DNA from: Brachycybe producta
Taxonomy: Eukaryota; Arthropoda; Diplopoda; Playtdesmida; Andrognathidae
NCBI GenBank assembly: GCA_036925085.1
Contig: JAUPFP010000006.1
Location: 5,471,984 to 5,535,983 of the forward strand
Length of the DNA stretch: 64,000 bases
Direction: 5' to 3'
A program made the position numbers and the translations under genes. A model generated the notes under the pieces. The model saw nothing but the letters and a program-made list of their open reading frames with translations, was not told the DNA's origin and did no database searches. Of the stretch, positions 11,370 to 23,766 are shown piece after piece. The first letter of the stretch is position 1. The number at the start of each line of letters is the position of its first letter.

Positions 11370-11775
11370 GTGGCTGAATAGAACTCGGACGGCGCCACTG
11401 CAGTTGCAAATGCTATGCTCCATTGACGTTTTTGTAAAATTTGTACGCAGAAACGTCTAATGAACGTTTTTTTTAGAAACAACAATATAAATTTTTTCAA
11501 AACTAGAATGGTAGACGATTATGCTAAAATACTTTTTACGGTAATATATTGTTTCAAATTGTCATGAAAAGTTTATTTTTAAAGATATCATCATAAAAAG
11601 AAACAGCATTAGCACCAACTATTCTATTTTCTAAAACACTTTTGAATTTTTTCGTAATGTTTCTCCTGAAAAACGTTTGCTTGAAAATTATGGGGGAAGA
11701 GACCTTTTATAGAACATAATAGCCATGCAGGCGCACCATCTGAGGGGACAAAAACAAAATAAATATCTATTGAGC
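11370..11775. mobile_element. Non-autonomous element related to 32077-32594
   Basis: The left side has CGGACGGCGCCACTGCAGT and the right side has TATAGAACATAATAGCCATG and AATATCTATTGAGCCACAG. The same blocks, diverged, occur in the copy at 32077-32594 (CCGGACGACGCCAACTGCAG; TAGAACTTAATATCCAATG; TCTATAGAGCCACCTTAA). Boundaries are approximate. Confidence 0.5.
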
Positions 11776-12615
11776 CACAGTAACAAAAAATATTCTCATT
11801 GTCTTTCATTTCATATTAAACTGTATTTATGCAATATATATATTTTTAAAGTTATCACAATAACTGATAGTCATAAATTACTTATCTGTTACATGTACAA
11901 CATTGTTTTGACACTATTTCATCATACTTACCACAGTTTAAATTCAGATAAACTTTTATATTTCTATTAAATAAGCCCTGTGCTTCTTCCCATTATGCAT
12001 TAGTCTACATTAGGTCTTATTACAATCATTGTCTTATTAATCTAAAAGCATATGAAATATACTTTATGAATTCAGCTACAATGACTTGTTGGTTGAGGCT
12101 AATTTATATTTTAGAGACGTAATGATACAGTTGAGTTAATTAGAACCTTTTATGAATGTACAATTTGTACACAGGTTGTAAATTTTAAAATGTGTTGCCT
12201 CACTTTGTTGGTCACCATTGCGAAATTCATTTTTTATAGCATGCTAAAAATGCTATATTAGTAAATAATGAAATTTTTCTATTAGATCTTTTGCTTGCAG
12301 TTATTAGTTTATTACATTGAACAATTAATTATTTGCTAGATTTATTAGACTGCCATTTGCTTTTATAAGGCTAAATGTTGCTTTGATTATTTCAATGCTA
12401 AGGCAATATACTAGTTTTAAATTTGAAAACTGTTTGCAGATGTAGGCCTACTAACATTTAAATATTTTAAAGTGTAACTACTTATTCTGTCGTCCATTAT
12501 CTCATTAATTGCAGTAATATTAACATGGTTTTATTTAACTGTAGTGATGCTAAAAAGTTAAGCTCTGAACATGTCGTATGCATTGAGCATAGAAATTTAA
12601 ATTTTAACTACTAAT

Positions 12616-13055
12616 ACTTCGTTTCCACTGTATGAATTAACCGTAGTTAAAAAGTTAACCAAGAGTTTAAATGAACGTGGTTACATTGAACCATGGTTAA
12701 ATTTCTGAATAGTGGAGTTAACTGAATTGCATTGACCCATTGTGGTTAACCACATTATTGAATGAATAAAATACATCACTTCTGTGTTTAAACAAATTTA
12801 GCATAGAAACAACATGGCTGAATAGTGAGATCACTCAATTTTTTACTCAATGAAGAATAAAAATTTCACAAAATGCACAACTGTTAACAGGAAGTGAAAC
12901 CCCAACAGGAATGTGGAGAAAAAAAATAATTTAACCAGAGTTAAGTCTCTTTTAAAGGGAAACGCACAAAGGTACCACTTCCTTTTTGTCTGCAGTTAAC
13001 TATAACGTTGGTTATATAAATGTAGTTAATTTTTGTAGTGGAAACAAGGTATAAT
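12616..13055. mobile_element. MITE with CTTCGTTTCCACT ends
   Basis: The left end CTTCGTTTCCACTGTATGAATTAAC and the right end GTTAATTTTTGTAGTGGAAACAAG are inverted copies. The interior has several GGTTAACCA-like motifs. It is non-coding. Confidence 0.65.
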
Positions 13056-14496
13056 AAGTGCTGTGACTTAGCATTATTTGCAAATTTAGTTTAGTTTAGT
13101 TTTAAGGCCATAACGAATAAATCACAGACTAGTGTTCGTGACAGCCCAATAATAACGATACATAAATAATAGTTAAACAACAAAAAGGCAAAAAACAATT
13201 TTTCTTTTTAGATTTTTAAAAATATAACAAATTTTTGTTAATTATGTATTCATTTATTTAAATTATTTAAATTAAAAATAATATAACTAAGACCAAATTA
13301 ATGAAGAATAACAAAGATCATTAATTATTAATAGGACTCGGCTTTTTATGAAATATCAAGGAAATGTTTCTCAATTTGTGGCCCAAGAGCTAATAGTGAA
13401 TTAACAGTCCAGCTTATATCAACCAACAATTATGGTTTTTCTCAATCAAAAACACTGGTTAGAAGATAGAACTCTAGTTGACAACTTATAGTAACCAGGC
13501 ATCTAGCCTCTAATCAGCCTTTTTGATTAGAAAAAACAGAACTATAGTTGCTCTAATGATTATGGCACTTGAGCCACAAATTTAGAAACATTTGTTTGAT
13601 ATTGCATAAAAATCTGAGCCCTTATAATATTAGTGATAGGAACCTTGTCATATATTATGTAATAAATCTGTTTACTACCATAAAATGTATTTAATTGTGT
13701 TTTTTTTTAAAGTAACTAGATACCTTCTAGCATATAGGTATTTATGTAATTAATTCAATCGTTTTTATGTATGTTAGGTAAATAAGGTGGTTAATTATAG
13801 AACTGCAATTATATTTTGTTGTAGAAACGAAATATTAGCTGTTTTGAGTTTTCTTTTAAATTATAATTATGTCCTACTGTCATATGACACTTGCCGAACA
13901 GAAATTATTTCAAATAGTTTTATTTATAATTGTAATGTTATTATTTTATGTTTGATTTCTGCTGCATTTAAGTGGAATTATTCAAGTTATAAAAAGAAAA
14001 CATACAAAAACATACAGATATCATAACTTTTACAGTTGATGATTAGTAAATTTTCTAAATTAATTTCTGATTGACTCAGTTTCAATAATGCATTGCATAC
14101 ACACTATTGCAATATTAACACATGTATTTTACACGATATACATATAATTATTATTGTTTGAAAACTAAATAATGTTTAATTAAATTTTAAACGAAGCTGA
14201 TACTTAATTGCATGTTAAGAAACCATTGGTTCTAATTAATTATTTGATCAACAATGATTGCCGCTTTAAAAGTGCTGCAATTATTTCTAATATTTTAAGT
14301 TGTTGCATTTTTAATTTTGTAAATCATCAGATACAACAAATCATTTCTTGTTTTCTCGCAATGAACATTTTAAGACATTTTAAAATATTGCCTGCTTTAG
14401 TTCTTATTCGTGTTTAGTTGAGCAAAGCATTGCACTTGTTTTGATTTTTTTATAACTGTTGTTTATAATAATTATAATATTACATTGCCATTATAG

Positions 14497-14616
14497 TTCC
14501 TCCTCGTTGGGTTGTGGAACCAAAAGATGTTTCCGTTGTGGTTGCCAAGCAAGTTGCATTGGATTGCCAAGCGGAAGGTTTCCCACGTCCTGTTGTGACG
14601 TGGTTACGAGCAGTAG
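14497..14616 (+). CDS. Dscam: Dscam exon: Ig8, N-terminal half
   Basis: The acceptor is CATTATAG and the donor is GTAAAT; phase 1 to phase 1, 120 bp. It encodes VPPRWVVEPKDVSV, the A-A' strands that open Dscam Ig8. The first Ig cysteine follows in LDCQAEGFPRP and the core Trp in VTWLRA. The second half lies in the next exon. Confidence 0.93.
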
Positions 14617-15102
14617 GTAAATTCAACACAATTGTATCCAATATATCAGTATTTTTTTTTTGCTCTTAAATTTTAATAAAACAGAATCAATTTTTGTATA
14701 CACTTACAATCACTAATATCACAATGGATTTGTTGATGATTGTGCTTTATAATGTTTGCTATATTTATTATTATTTGAAGTACAAAATCAGGGGTGTATT
14801 GGCCTATCAGAGTCACTTAGTTTGGTTGGCCCAGAATTTTATGAAGAAACACAATAAAAGTTTGAAAAATCGCACAAAAATACCCCGAAAACTATTTTTT
14901 TTTTAAAAAAAAAAGTAGAAAATATTAAAAAAAAAGTCAATTGACACATTTTTCTGAAAAGAAAGCTGATAGAAATATTTGAGGAGAAAATCAATTTGCT
15001 TTCTTCACGCACATTTTTAAGAAAAGCAAATAAAATTTAAAGTCTGTGAGCAAAAACAGAGTGAAATTTAAAATAAATTATGCTTAGATTTAAAAAAAAA
15101 TG

Positions 15103-15673
15103 TGACGATGAATAAGCGCCACATTGAACAAACTCCAAATGGAACAATTCAACAACCCCTGTGACAAGTGATTTTTGCAAAAATTAAAAAATATAAAGCA
15201 AAATAGGCTATATTAGACCATGGTCTAATATAGCCTATTTTGCTTTATATTTTTTAATTCCATTTGCAAATGGAAAATATTTTGTGTACAATTAATCCTC
15301 TTCCATTGTAGTGTATATTTATAAAAATTGGTATTTTAGGTCTTTTTGGCAATTTACCTGGTTATAACGTGGAACAAACACAAAACTGATTAACAGACAA
15401 ACTGAATAAGCGCCAAATTGAATACAACGCCAAACTGAATAAGCGCCAAATTGAACAAATGCCAAACTGAATAAGCACCAATTGGAACAAATGCCAAACT
15501 AAATAAGGGAAAATTGGAACAAATGCCAAACTGATTAAGTGCCAAGTGGAATAAACGTCAAACTTGAATAAAAAAAACTCCAAAAATAGCTGGTTATTTA
15601 TTTTAGTGTATTTTCAATTTGCTGCTTGTTCAGGTTGGGGTTTGTTCAGTTTGGCGCATATTCAGTCGCCTCT
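15103..15673. mobile_element. Foldback element with degenerate internal tandem repeats
   Basis: The left end GAATAAGCGCCACATTGAAC is mirrored by GTTCAGTTTGGCGCATATTC on the right. From 15368 to 15572, units such as GCCAAACTGAATAAGC and GCCAAATTGAACAAAT alternate in an approximately 35-bp period. The motif of the ends is thus repeated internally. Confidence 0.6.
15182..15259. repeat. Perfect 78-bp palindrome, no spacer
   Basis: Two 39-base arms are exact reverse complements centred on CCATGG (15220/15221). They include ATAGGCTATATTAGACCA and its complement. The transcript of this intron would form a 39-bp stem. Confidence 0.95.
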
Positions 15674-16141
15674 TTAAAAATGGTTTGGTTTGGGGCATTT
15701 TTGGATTTCCTTAAAGCTGGGCAAATAATTTTTTTTTCTGGATCAGTTTTTTTTACTCTCAGTTTCAACCTGTAGAGAATTGTGGTACCTTCTTGCGTGC
15801 GTCATGCATAATTTGTGGCACTCTGTCTTTAGCATGCATATTTTAATGTATAATCGACTTAATGTTTTCTTTTAGAAAACCTTTTTTTTTATTTAGAAGC
15901 TCCTATAGATCTTTCGTTAATATAATGATAAAGATCAATATTTTTAAATATGCTCGAAGCTCTTGTTCTTTTTACATGATGTTGGTTTTAAGGAAATGCT
16001 TTTCTAAAGAATTCCATCTAATCTTCAGATTTAATAAAGATATTGAGGAACAAACATTACTTATTTTTTATTCATCGTACAGATTAGTAACTTTTGAAAA
16101 AACGAAACACGAATTTATAATTTGTTTTATTTTTTATGTAG

Positions 16142-16318
16142 ATAATCTCCCTGGAGAATATCGAGAACTGAATGATATTGGGGCGCGTGTTTTCTACTTT
16201 GAGAACGGTACTTTATTAGTGAATGATGTCCAGGAGGGAGACGAAGGGAAATATCTTTGCCAGGCAACTAATGGAATTGGTACTGGTCTCAGCATTGTTG
16301 TTTTTCTAGATGTTCAAG
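16142..16318 (+). CDS. Dscam: Dscam exon: Ig8, C-terminal half
   Basis: The acceptor is TTATGTAG and the donor is GTAATT; phase 1 to phase 1, 177 bp. It encodes DNLPGEYRELNDIG, a strand with NGTLLVNDV, then the F-strand DEGKYLCQATNGIGTGLS with the second Ig cysteine. It ends VFLDVQ, which links to Ig9. The PGEY and ATNGIG.GLS blocks are characteristic of arthropod Dscam Ig8. Confidence 0.94.
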
Positions 16319-16599
16319 GTAATTATAACTTTTGATAATTGATTTTTTTATTAGAAATTGTACATCATTTTACAAAATGATGGACATAATTGAACAACTT
16401 TTTAAGTGTACTAAATGGTTCATTCAATTGTGTTTAAATGAAAAATTTAATGAAAATTGCAAAAAAAAAAAAGAAGCTGAAACTATTCATTAGGGACTTA
16501 GCGAAATTTCGTACGAAATTAAATTTAGCAAAATTGATATATTTAAATTAGGCAATATTGATTTCGTTTCGAATTCGTAATTTGAGATAGCGAAGCAAC

Positions 16600-16945
16600 C
16601 ATCAAAAAGCTTGGAAAAGCACAAAGATTTTCAGAATTTTTAAAATTTAAAAAATGGGTTAAAAACCAAGTTTATAGTCTTTGGCTTTTTTTCAAAAAAA
16701 AAACGGCCAAAAGTTGAAAAATATTTAAATGCTCGAAAAGCTCTTAAAATGCCTCAGGAGCACTCAACTGGCCATAAAAGTCCCGAAAAACTTGAAAAAG
16801 CACAAGGCAATTAATATGAGCACAATTAAGCACAGTTAATATAATTTGATAATATGGGTCAAAAGCCTTGGATTTTTTTCAAAAAACGGTCAAAAGTCGA
16901 AAAATATTTAAATGTTCTAAAAGCTCTAATAATGCCTCATGAGCA
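16600..16945. repeat. Degenerate tandem duplication
   Basis: GTCAAAAG.C..GGATTTTTTTC, AAAAGT.GAAAAATATTTAAATG and AAAAGCTCT..AATGCCTCA.GAGCACT recur in two consecutive blocks (about 16660-16765 and 16855-16946). Related sequence also appears near 47250-47400 and 53690-53800, so it is probably an unclassified interspersed repeat. Confidence 0.5.
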
Positions 16946-16947
16946 CT

Positions 16948-17707
16948 GAAAATTACTTCGAAAAATCGCCACAAAAAACGCTAGCATCGTTTTTATATCG
17001 AGCCCATAGACAAAACGTTCATTTCTAAAATACACAGTCGCTGCAATATGTTTATTTTTCATATTTAAATATGTTCAATTTTAATTTTTCAAAGTGTAAT
17101 GCGCACCTTAAATATTTGCTGATCTAGTGATAGAATGACAAAAAATTGGAAGTGTTCTTCTATTTTTAAAACATTTTTCAAAATGGTGAATTTCTAACTA
17201 TTTATGTTAAACTCCATTGAGTACACTCTAGTAAACCAAAAAGTCTCCATTAAAATGCTCGTAAAAATAAATACCTAAAATAATTTAAAAAACACAATTA
17301 AATTACAGCGAAGCCAACACATTGGCGCATGTGCTGATTTTTTTTTAAAATTATTTTAGGTATTTAATAGCATTTTAATGGATGTATTTTGTTTAAGAGC
17401 GCGTACTCAGTGGAGTTTAATACAACAAGTAAGGAAATTCGCGATTTTGAAATACTTTTTAAAAATAGAAAAACACCAATTTTTTTTTATTTCATCACTA
17501 GATAAGAATATATATTTAAGTGCACACTGCAGTTTGAAAAACTAAAATTGGACAACTTTAAATATGAAAAATAAACATATTGCCGCGACTGTTTATTTTA
17601 AAAATTAACATTTTTTCTTAACATCGGGTCTATGGGCTCGATATAAAAACGATGCTGGCGCTCTTTGTGGAGGTTTTTCGAAGTAATTTTGCGATGTAGC
17701 CTCTTAA
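16948..17707. mobile_element. Long hairpin MITE, family A copy 1 (left end truncated)
   Basis: Near-complete palindrome. The left arm begins AAAATTACTTCG and runs through CGCTAGCATCGTTTTTATATCGAGCCCATAGAC. The right arm returns through GTCTATGGGCTCGATATAAAAACGATGC and ends GATGTAGCCTCTTAA. No coding capacity. The left arm lacks the terminal TTAAGAGGCTACATC. Confidence 0.8.
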
Positions 17708-17768
17708 TGAAGAGAGTTACTTGATAACCAAGTAATGTCTCACGTATCCTTCTATTTCAGGGAGTAAG

Positions 17769-17770
<2 letters not shown>

Positions 17771-17850
<80 letters not shown>
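17771..17850. repeat. (TA)n microsatellite
   Basis: About 80 bases of uninterrupted TA dinucleotides. Confidence 0.95.
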
Positions 17851-17853
<3 letters not shown>

Positions 17854-18906
17854 GTTTAGTTCTTTAAAAAAATATCTTTACTGAAGATTTGAATATATTA
17901 TTTGCACTGTTTTTTAATGTGTTGGGACAGTATGTGTTGTTTATTATTCAGTTGTGTGCTAAGTTTATTTGAACTATTGTTATAACTTTAGAAAACATTT
18001 TTTTATTATTGAAAAAAAAATTGATTTTTACTTTCAGTTGAGTTACTTGAACACATTTTTGTACTTGTAAAATGCTTCAATGTTAAACTTCAACAACTTG
18101 AATTGTGTTTTTTTTTGGTGGAATTTACTTTTACTCTCTCGTAAAGGAAAAATGCAATCGACATTTTAAGGCCATATACAATCTCCTTTTTTCAAGTTAA
18201 TCTTTTGAAATGACTGTTGCGATAAGCTACTGTGTGGTGCTTGTCGACATGTCATTGCATATTGGTACAAATATATTTAAAGGGAAAGCACATTTGCATA
18301 TGCACAATCATATGATGTTGAAAGTAAAGAGAGAGAGATTGAGAGAGAATGAAAGAAAGAAAAAAAAGCTTTTATGCATTTGTAGAGACTATCCTTTTTT
18401 TCTTCTTCTGGTGCTTTTAAAAAATTCACTTTTACCTATAAAAGGATTTGAATGTTTCCTGAATGCAAGCAATTCAATCTGTCTCAAGAAAGATGTTATT
18501 CTTTGCAATGTGGTTTTAACTGATCCATTTCCATTTTATTTCAATCGAAAAAAAATTTGCGCGTTTAAACATGGCTGTCAAATATGAGCGCATTTACGAC
18601 ATTGTACATGTAAAGCCGTTAGCCCCCCTTCTTCCCCACCCCACCCACCAAAAAAAAGATGAATGTTTTCATCTAAAGAGTGTAAAATACAAATACGAAG
18701 TTCTATCAAACTAATGTTCTCCTTTATCATTCTCTGTACTAACTGTTATGTAGCAACTTGCATATACTGTATACTGTATGCTCATATTTAGTAAATTGAA
18801 ATCCATGCTTGAATACTTTGCATACATTTTACACAGAGGTTTGAGCACAATCTTACAGATGTAAAAATGGTTACTTAATTATTATAACCTAAACAGGCGC
18901 TAGGTC

Positions 18907-19700
18907 TTAAGAGGCTACATCGCAAAATTACTTCGAAAAATCTCCGCAAAGAGCGCTAGCATCGTTTTTCTATTGTTCCCATAGACCCAATGTTAAATAA
19001 AAAATGTTAATTTTTAAAATACACAGTTGCGGCGGCAATATGTTTATTTTTCATATTTAAAGTTGTCCAATATTAAGTTTTCAAAGTGCAATGTGCACCT
19101 TAACTATATGCTGATCGTGTGATAGAATGACAAAAAAAATTGGTGTTTTTCTATTTTTAAAAAATATTCCAAAATAGCGAATTTCTGACACTTATGTTAA
19201 ACTCCATTGAGTACGCCCAAATAAGAAAAAACATCCATTAAAATGCTCGTAAAAATGCGTAAAAATAATTTTTAAAAGCCAGAAAAAAGTGAATACGTCC
19301 GCCAATGTGTTGGCTTCACTGTGGTTTAATTGTGTTTTTTAAAAATTATTTTTACGAGCATTTTTATGGATGCATTGGTTTTTGCTTACGAGCGCATACT
19401 CAATCGAGTTTAACATAAGAGATAGAAATTCGCAATTTTGAAATAGTTTTTAAAAATATGACCGCACTTACCAATTTTTTGTCAGTCTATCACTCGATCA
19501 GCATATATTTAAGGTACGCATTGCACTGTGAAAAATTAAAATTGGACAACTTTAAATATGAAAAATAAACTTATTGCCGCGACTATGTATTTTAAAAATT
19601 AACATTTTTTTTAACATTGGGTCTATGGGCTGAATAGGAAAACTATGCTAGCGCTTATTGAGGAGATTTTTCGAAGTAATTTTTTGATGTAGCCTCTTAA
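18907..19700. mobile_element. Long hairpin MITE, family A copy 2 (complete)
   Basis: It begins TTAAGAGGCTACATCGCAAA and ends TTTGATGTAGCCTCTTAA. The two arms are imperfect inverted copies for most of the 794 bp, with TGGCTTCACTGTGG near the centre. TTAA at both ends fits insertion at a TTAA site, as piggyBac-like elements do. Confidence 0.85.
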
Positions 19701-20307
19701 AAACTTTTTTTTTTCCAAAAAATTCTAATAACTCCATAGCATTTTACATGTTTCTTAGTATATACAAATCTAAAGTTAAAACATGTAGATTTGGTCAATC
19801 ATTTTTTTTAAACCAACTTAGTGAGAGAGAAAAGAAATGTATGATGTTTGTAGAAACTGGTAATGTTGATAAAAAAATGTATTTTCTTGATATCTTAACA
19901 ATTAATCAGTTCGTGGCAGTTTGAAAGACAGAACGACGCACATTTTGACGTTTTTTTCATCAACTTAAAAATGAAAAACGGAAATTAAAGCATTAGTCCA
20001 TTTTCATATGGCCATAAACATTTATTTTGAAAGTTATTATCATGAAAATGTATTCTTGCTTTTTTTTTACTTCGAGGTTCTGACAAACTTCATAAGTTAA
20101 AAGGTTAGGTTAGGTTGTATTACAAGTGATACTCTGGAAGAATCTCAAATAAGCAAGAGTCCAAATACAGCACGATAAATGCATTGTCAGAATAACCTAT
20201 TACCATCAAATATGTTACCAAACATATAAGGGATATATTGTGGTAATAATTATTTTTTGTTGTTGGAAACACTTAGTATGTTTTAATGAGTTTTATTTTA
20301 TTTCTAG

Positions 20308-20455
20308 TTCCAGCTCGATTTGATGCGAAAACTGCTAATGCTTCAGCTAAACGAGGCAGTATTGCAAAATTGCAATGCAAAGCAACAGGGGATCGTCCCG
20401 TCGATGTCAACTGGAGCATCAGAGGACAGAAACTTAGTTCGATAACAGATTCAAG
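20308..20455 (+). CDS. Dscam: Dscam exon: Ig9, N-terminal half
   Basis: The acceptor is TTTCTAG and the donor is GTTAGT. It enters in phase 1 and leaves in phase 2, 148 bp. It encodes VPARFDAKTANASAKRGS, the first Ig cysteine in LQCKATGDRP, and the core Trp in VNWSIRG. The phase 2 exit matches only the next exon, which starts with one base. Confidence 0.93.
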
Positions 20456-20804
20456 GTTAGTTTTGTGTTTTATTTAAACAATTTTGGGTCCGTTTTATGT
20501 TATTTATGTTATCGAACTTAGCTTTTAAGCTTAGAGCAGTTTTTCCCTCCGTTTGTTTTTCCAATTTGACGGTTTTTCTTGTCCCCCCTCCCTCTTTTTT
20601 CGCCTATTTTCTAAAGAGTAGGCCTATCATAGCGTCACAAGTCTCATTCACCCAGTGTATTTGATAGTTTATGGTGTTTTTCAAAAAGTCGCAGACACTT
20701 GTCTTGTGCACACGATACCTATTGCTAGAAGTGGGAAAGCAAAGTGCAGAAGTAAATCGAGACGCATTCTAATGTTTACTTTTCTTTCAAGACCTATGTG
20801 TGGG

Positions 20805-20930
20805 ACATTTTCCCTAAAGACACTTGCATTACGGACACTTGCCCAAAAGCTATTTGCCCTAAAGGAACAGTAGCCCTAAAACCACTTGCCCTAAAAGGAC
20901 AATTTGCCCTAATTAATGGTGTAGATTTAC
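20805..20930. repeat. Degenerate tandem repeat, ACTTGCCCTAAAG-like units
   Basis: Units of 15-18 bp such as CACTTGCCCTAAA, TTTGCCCTAAAGGA and ACAATTTGCCCTAA follow one another with substitutions. Confidence 0.6.
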
Positions 20931-21938
20931 GTCATTTGGCTTTTTTTTTTGCGCGCGCCTACCTAGAATATCTCTTTTAGTGAATATGATTTCAAATTTA
21001 AATTTTATAAGTTTATTTTGTGACTACTCTGGTCGAAATATAATATATATGGTGTTTTGCGCTCAACTAAACTTGACAACAATTTTTCGAGTAGTTTGAC
21101 CCTAGCTTTGTAAGAATGAATCAGTGCAACAACAAAAAAAGAAAATTGTGCGTTTTTCTAGAAAACCACCCAGTAAGCTTCTAAATAAACAAACTTTTAC
21201 GAACTTCTATTTTATATTTTAATTAGCTAATTGTTTAGCTGTTTTTCAGACTTCCGCATTATACAGTACTGTTTAATATTGTTGTGATTATGGAACATTT
21301 TCCATTTATTTAGCAAATTACTTCTTTTATAAACTGGAGGCGGTTTTTTTTTTGGTTATGGCTTTATTGCTACGCATGTTTTCTTTGGCTGTGTGCACCT
21401 GTCGAAGCTGTCGTTATGCAGTCTGAATAAAATTATATTTGCAATACCAAAACAATAACTGTGTGCTCATGGTATTAAATCCCTTCCTATAACATGCTCG
21501 TATATAGACAGCAAAAATTCTAATATAGCTCCAAGAAACAAAGAAGAAGAAGAAAAAAAAAAGAATGTTCTACAAATTGGGTGACATTTATCATGTTATT
21601 CTAATTGCCTCTGTCGTTAATTAGATTATCTTTCTTGCAAGAGTTGTAAACAAGAGTGTTCTCAAATTTCGCTTAATTTATGCATGTTCTATTTTCACTC
21701 AGCCGCTTTTGCAATAAGGCGGGGTGGGAGAGGGAGGAGGGACATGCTTCTGTATTGTCCTCTAACATACACATGCTTTTGTGATTTTGAGCATCGAAAA
21801 AAAAAAGGAAAACTGTCATACGAATCGATGTTTTTCGTGCGTGCCATCAAAAGCGAATTATAACTCTTTGCGCATAAATGTACATTACAAACACAAATTA
21901 AAACAGCTTTACTTTTCTTGCTTATTTTGACTTTAGTT

Positions 21939-21940
<2 letters not shown>

Positions 21941-22004
<64 letters not shown>

Positions 22005-22080
22005 TGCGAAAGAGAGAGAAAGAGATAGAGGGAGTGAGATAGAGGGAGAGTGTATGTGTGAGAGAGAGAGAGATAGAGAG
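21941..22080. repeat. (GA)n-rich simple sequence
   Basis: About 58 bases of pure GA repeats at 21941-21999 are followed by interrupted GAGA/GATAGAG sequence. This explains the open minus-strand frame rich in Ser and Leu. Confidence 0.95.
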
Positions 22081-22384
22081 AAATGGGGGTGTCTCTTTTC
22101 ATCTTATTAATTAAACATTGCACGCAACTATAATAGCGTTTTACTGTAATGTGTGTTTTCTCGGCATGTAATTTGCTTGTTTGTGCTTTTAGTTGCTGCG
22201 GTGGTTGTTGTTGTTGGTGTTGGTTAATGTCATTAATTTAAAATGTTTTTTTTTACTACATATGTAACATCACAATGCTGTTTATTTTTTCATAAACAAA
22301 AACTAACAAAAATGTTTGAGTAACTCGAAGATTCTTTTTAATTACGGTGCTATTATTATTTTTTTTGTCTATTTTTGGTTCTAG

Positions 22385-22533
22385 ATTTCATCTGGAAGAA
22401 TATCCAACCCAATTTGGTATGGTGTCACAGTTGATTATCAAACAAGTGGAAAGGGGTGACAGTGCTATTTATTCATGTGTGGCTACTAATTTTTACGGAA
22501 GAGACGAAACGTTTATCAAGCTTGCTGTTCAAG
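22385..22533 (+). CDS. Dscam: Dscam exon: Ig9, C-terminal half
   Basis: The acceptor is GTTCTAG and the donor is GTATAA; phase 2 entry, phase 1 exit, 149 bp. It encodes RFHLEEYPTQFGMVSQL, then the F-strand ERGDSAIYSCVATNFYG with the second Ig cysteine, and ends IKLAVQ. The next exon opens the first FN3 domain, as in Dscam where Ig9 is followed directly by FN1. Confidence 0.93.
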
Positions 22534-23708
22534 GTATAAATAATTTTCATTTATAAAGTATCAACATCTGTTTTTTTCTTCTATCATTTATACAAAACTC
22601 TTTGTGATCACAGTTTTGAATTTGGTGCCCTTTTTATGAAAACACTTTAGGTAATTTGATTATAGCACATGCAGTTAGTAGACAAATTTGTTAGTGTTTT
22701 TTAACTTCTACGAAACTTGTTTTATTTTGCTCCTAGTCACCTAATTAAATAGTTTATGTTAAGTGCTTAAATGCAAACTGAAGCAGGACTCATTTAAAGT
22801 AGACTTAATAAAAAGTATTTCATGATGTTTTGTGAAAATTGTGGGCTGTGGACCCATTTCAAACAATTCCATCCCAAATGACGACGAGGTTTGGAGGTAG
22901 AGGCTAACTATTATGAGATTACATTAGAGTACTAAATGTGACATCCTCCACCACCAGTTTACTACAAGGAAATGATAACTATTGTAAAGAAATGAGATTC
23001 GGAAGTAATTAGGGCCATGTGTGGCGACGCTTCGTGCCGCGGGCCAACTTAACATCCACCACCCTTAGCACACAACTACCACGTTAAACCTAGAAGCATT
23101 GCTAATCTCCATCTTTATTGTTTGAGATGGAATACATCTTTTTTTTCTGAACAAAAAAGAGAGCTGTTAGGCCAGGCGCAAATGAAACAATACTGCTAGC
23201 TAGCGACCAAAATACTTACTGACAACTTGTGCTGGAGATGCTAATACTAGCACCACTGCTTTAACGTTGGAAAGTAAAAGAAATGTTTGCCTGAAACGGT
23301 AGTGAGTGTATGCTGTGCCTATGTTAAGTTGGCCTTTGTTTGACCACATGTGTTGTAGCAACATTTTGACATTTTTTTCTGGCCAAATGTTGTGCCAAAA
23401 GGTTGTTCTCAACTGTTTCTAATTATTTTTGTAATTTGTTCTAAAACAAAGTTGAAACTTAAACACTAATACATTGTACACACATGAGTTAATTTATTAC
23501 ATTTATTTAAATGCATTTAAATTATCAGGTGTGTACTAGGTATAGCATTTTACTCTAGTTTGCAAAAAAAAAGATTTTACTTCTAGGTTATAGACTTAGT
23601 AGTTGTATGCTAAGGTATCTTATACTGTCATGAACCGAAAAAGGTCAATAACTCGTAAAATTAATAAAATGTATCAGGAAAAATGAAAAAATGAATGTCT
23701 GCAAGTGA

Positions 23709-23766
23709 GCGACGGTGGTATAATGGTGAGCATAGCTGCCTTCCAAGCAGTTGATCCGGCCGTCGC
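23709..23766 (+). pseudogene. tRNA-Gly(TCC) pseudogene, T arm deleted
   Basis: The 5' 47 bases match the intact tRNA-Gly genes of this window (D arm, anticodon loop CTTCCAA) and the acceptor end CCGTCGC is present. Thirteen bases covering most of the T stem and loop are missing. The deletion joins two CCGG motifs, consistent with loss between short direct repeats. Confidence 0.85.

Larger units (their letters stand above)
7924..14496 (+). other. Intron between Ig7 cluster and Ig8 (6.6 kb)
   Basis: It contains repeat stacks at 8461-9493, 10116-10576, 11370-11775 and 12616-13055. Between them is AT-rich sequence with no recognised gene (7924-8460, 9494-10115, 10577-11370, 11776-12615, 13056-14496). 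I looked for a third Ig7 exon (PPK, WLKDG, NY.C pattern) and saw none. Confidence 0.75.
14617..16141 (+). other. Intron splitting Ig8 (1.5 kb)
   Basis: It contains a foldback element at 15103-15673 with internal tandem repeats, and a perfect 78-bp palindrome at 15182-15259. The flanks are AT-rich with no recognised coding. Confidence 0.75.
16319..20307 (+). other. Intron between Ig8 and Ig9 (4.0 kb)
   Basis: It holds two copies of the long hairpin family A (16948-17707 and 18907-19700), a (TA)n tract, and a degenerate duplicated block around 16600-16945. No recognised coding was found in the remainder, including 17851-18906 and 19701-20307. Confidence 0.75.
20456..22384 (+). other. Intron splitting Ig9 (1.9 kb)
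   Basis: It contains a degenerate CTTGCCCTAAAG repeat at about 20805-20930 and GA-rich simple sequence at 21941-22080. Otherwise it is AT-rich with no recognised coding. Confidence 0.7.

Noticed and set aside
13787-14417. Open frames of 69-79 codons upstream of Ig8
   Set aside because: AT-rich, no domain, no splice-phase agreement; likely random open frames.
7924-14496. Possible third Ig7 exon between version 2 and Ig8
   Set aside because: I searched for the PPK, Cys, WLKDG and NY.C pattern and saw no frame carrying it.
21695-22123. Minus-strand frame rich in Leu-Ser
   Set aside because: It is a translation of the (GA)n tract; no domain.
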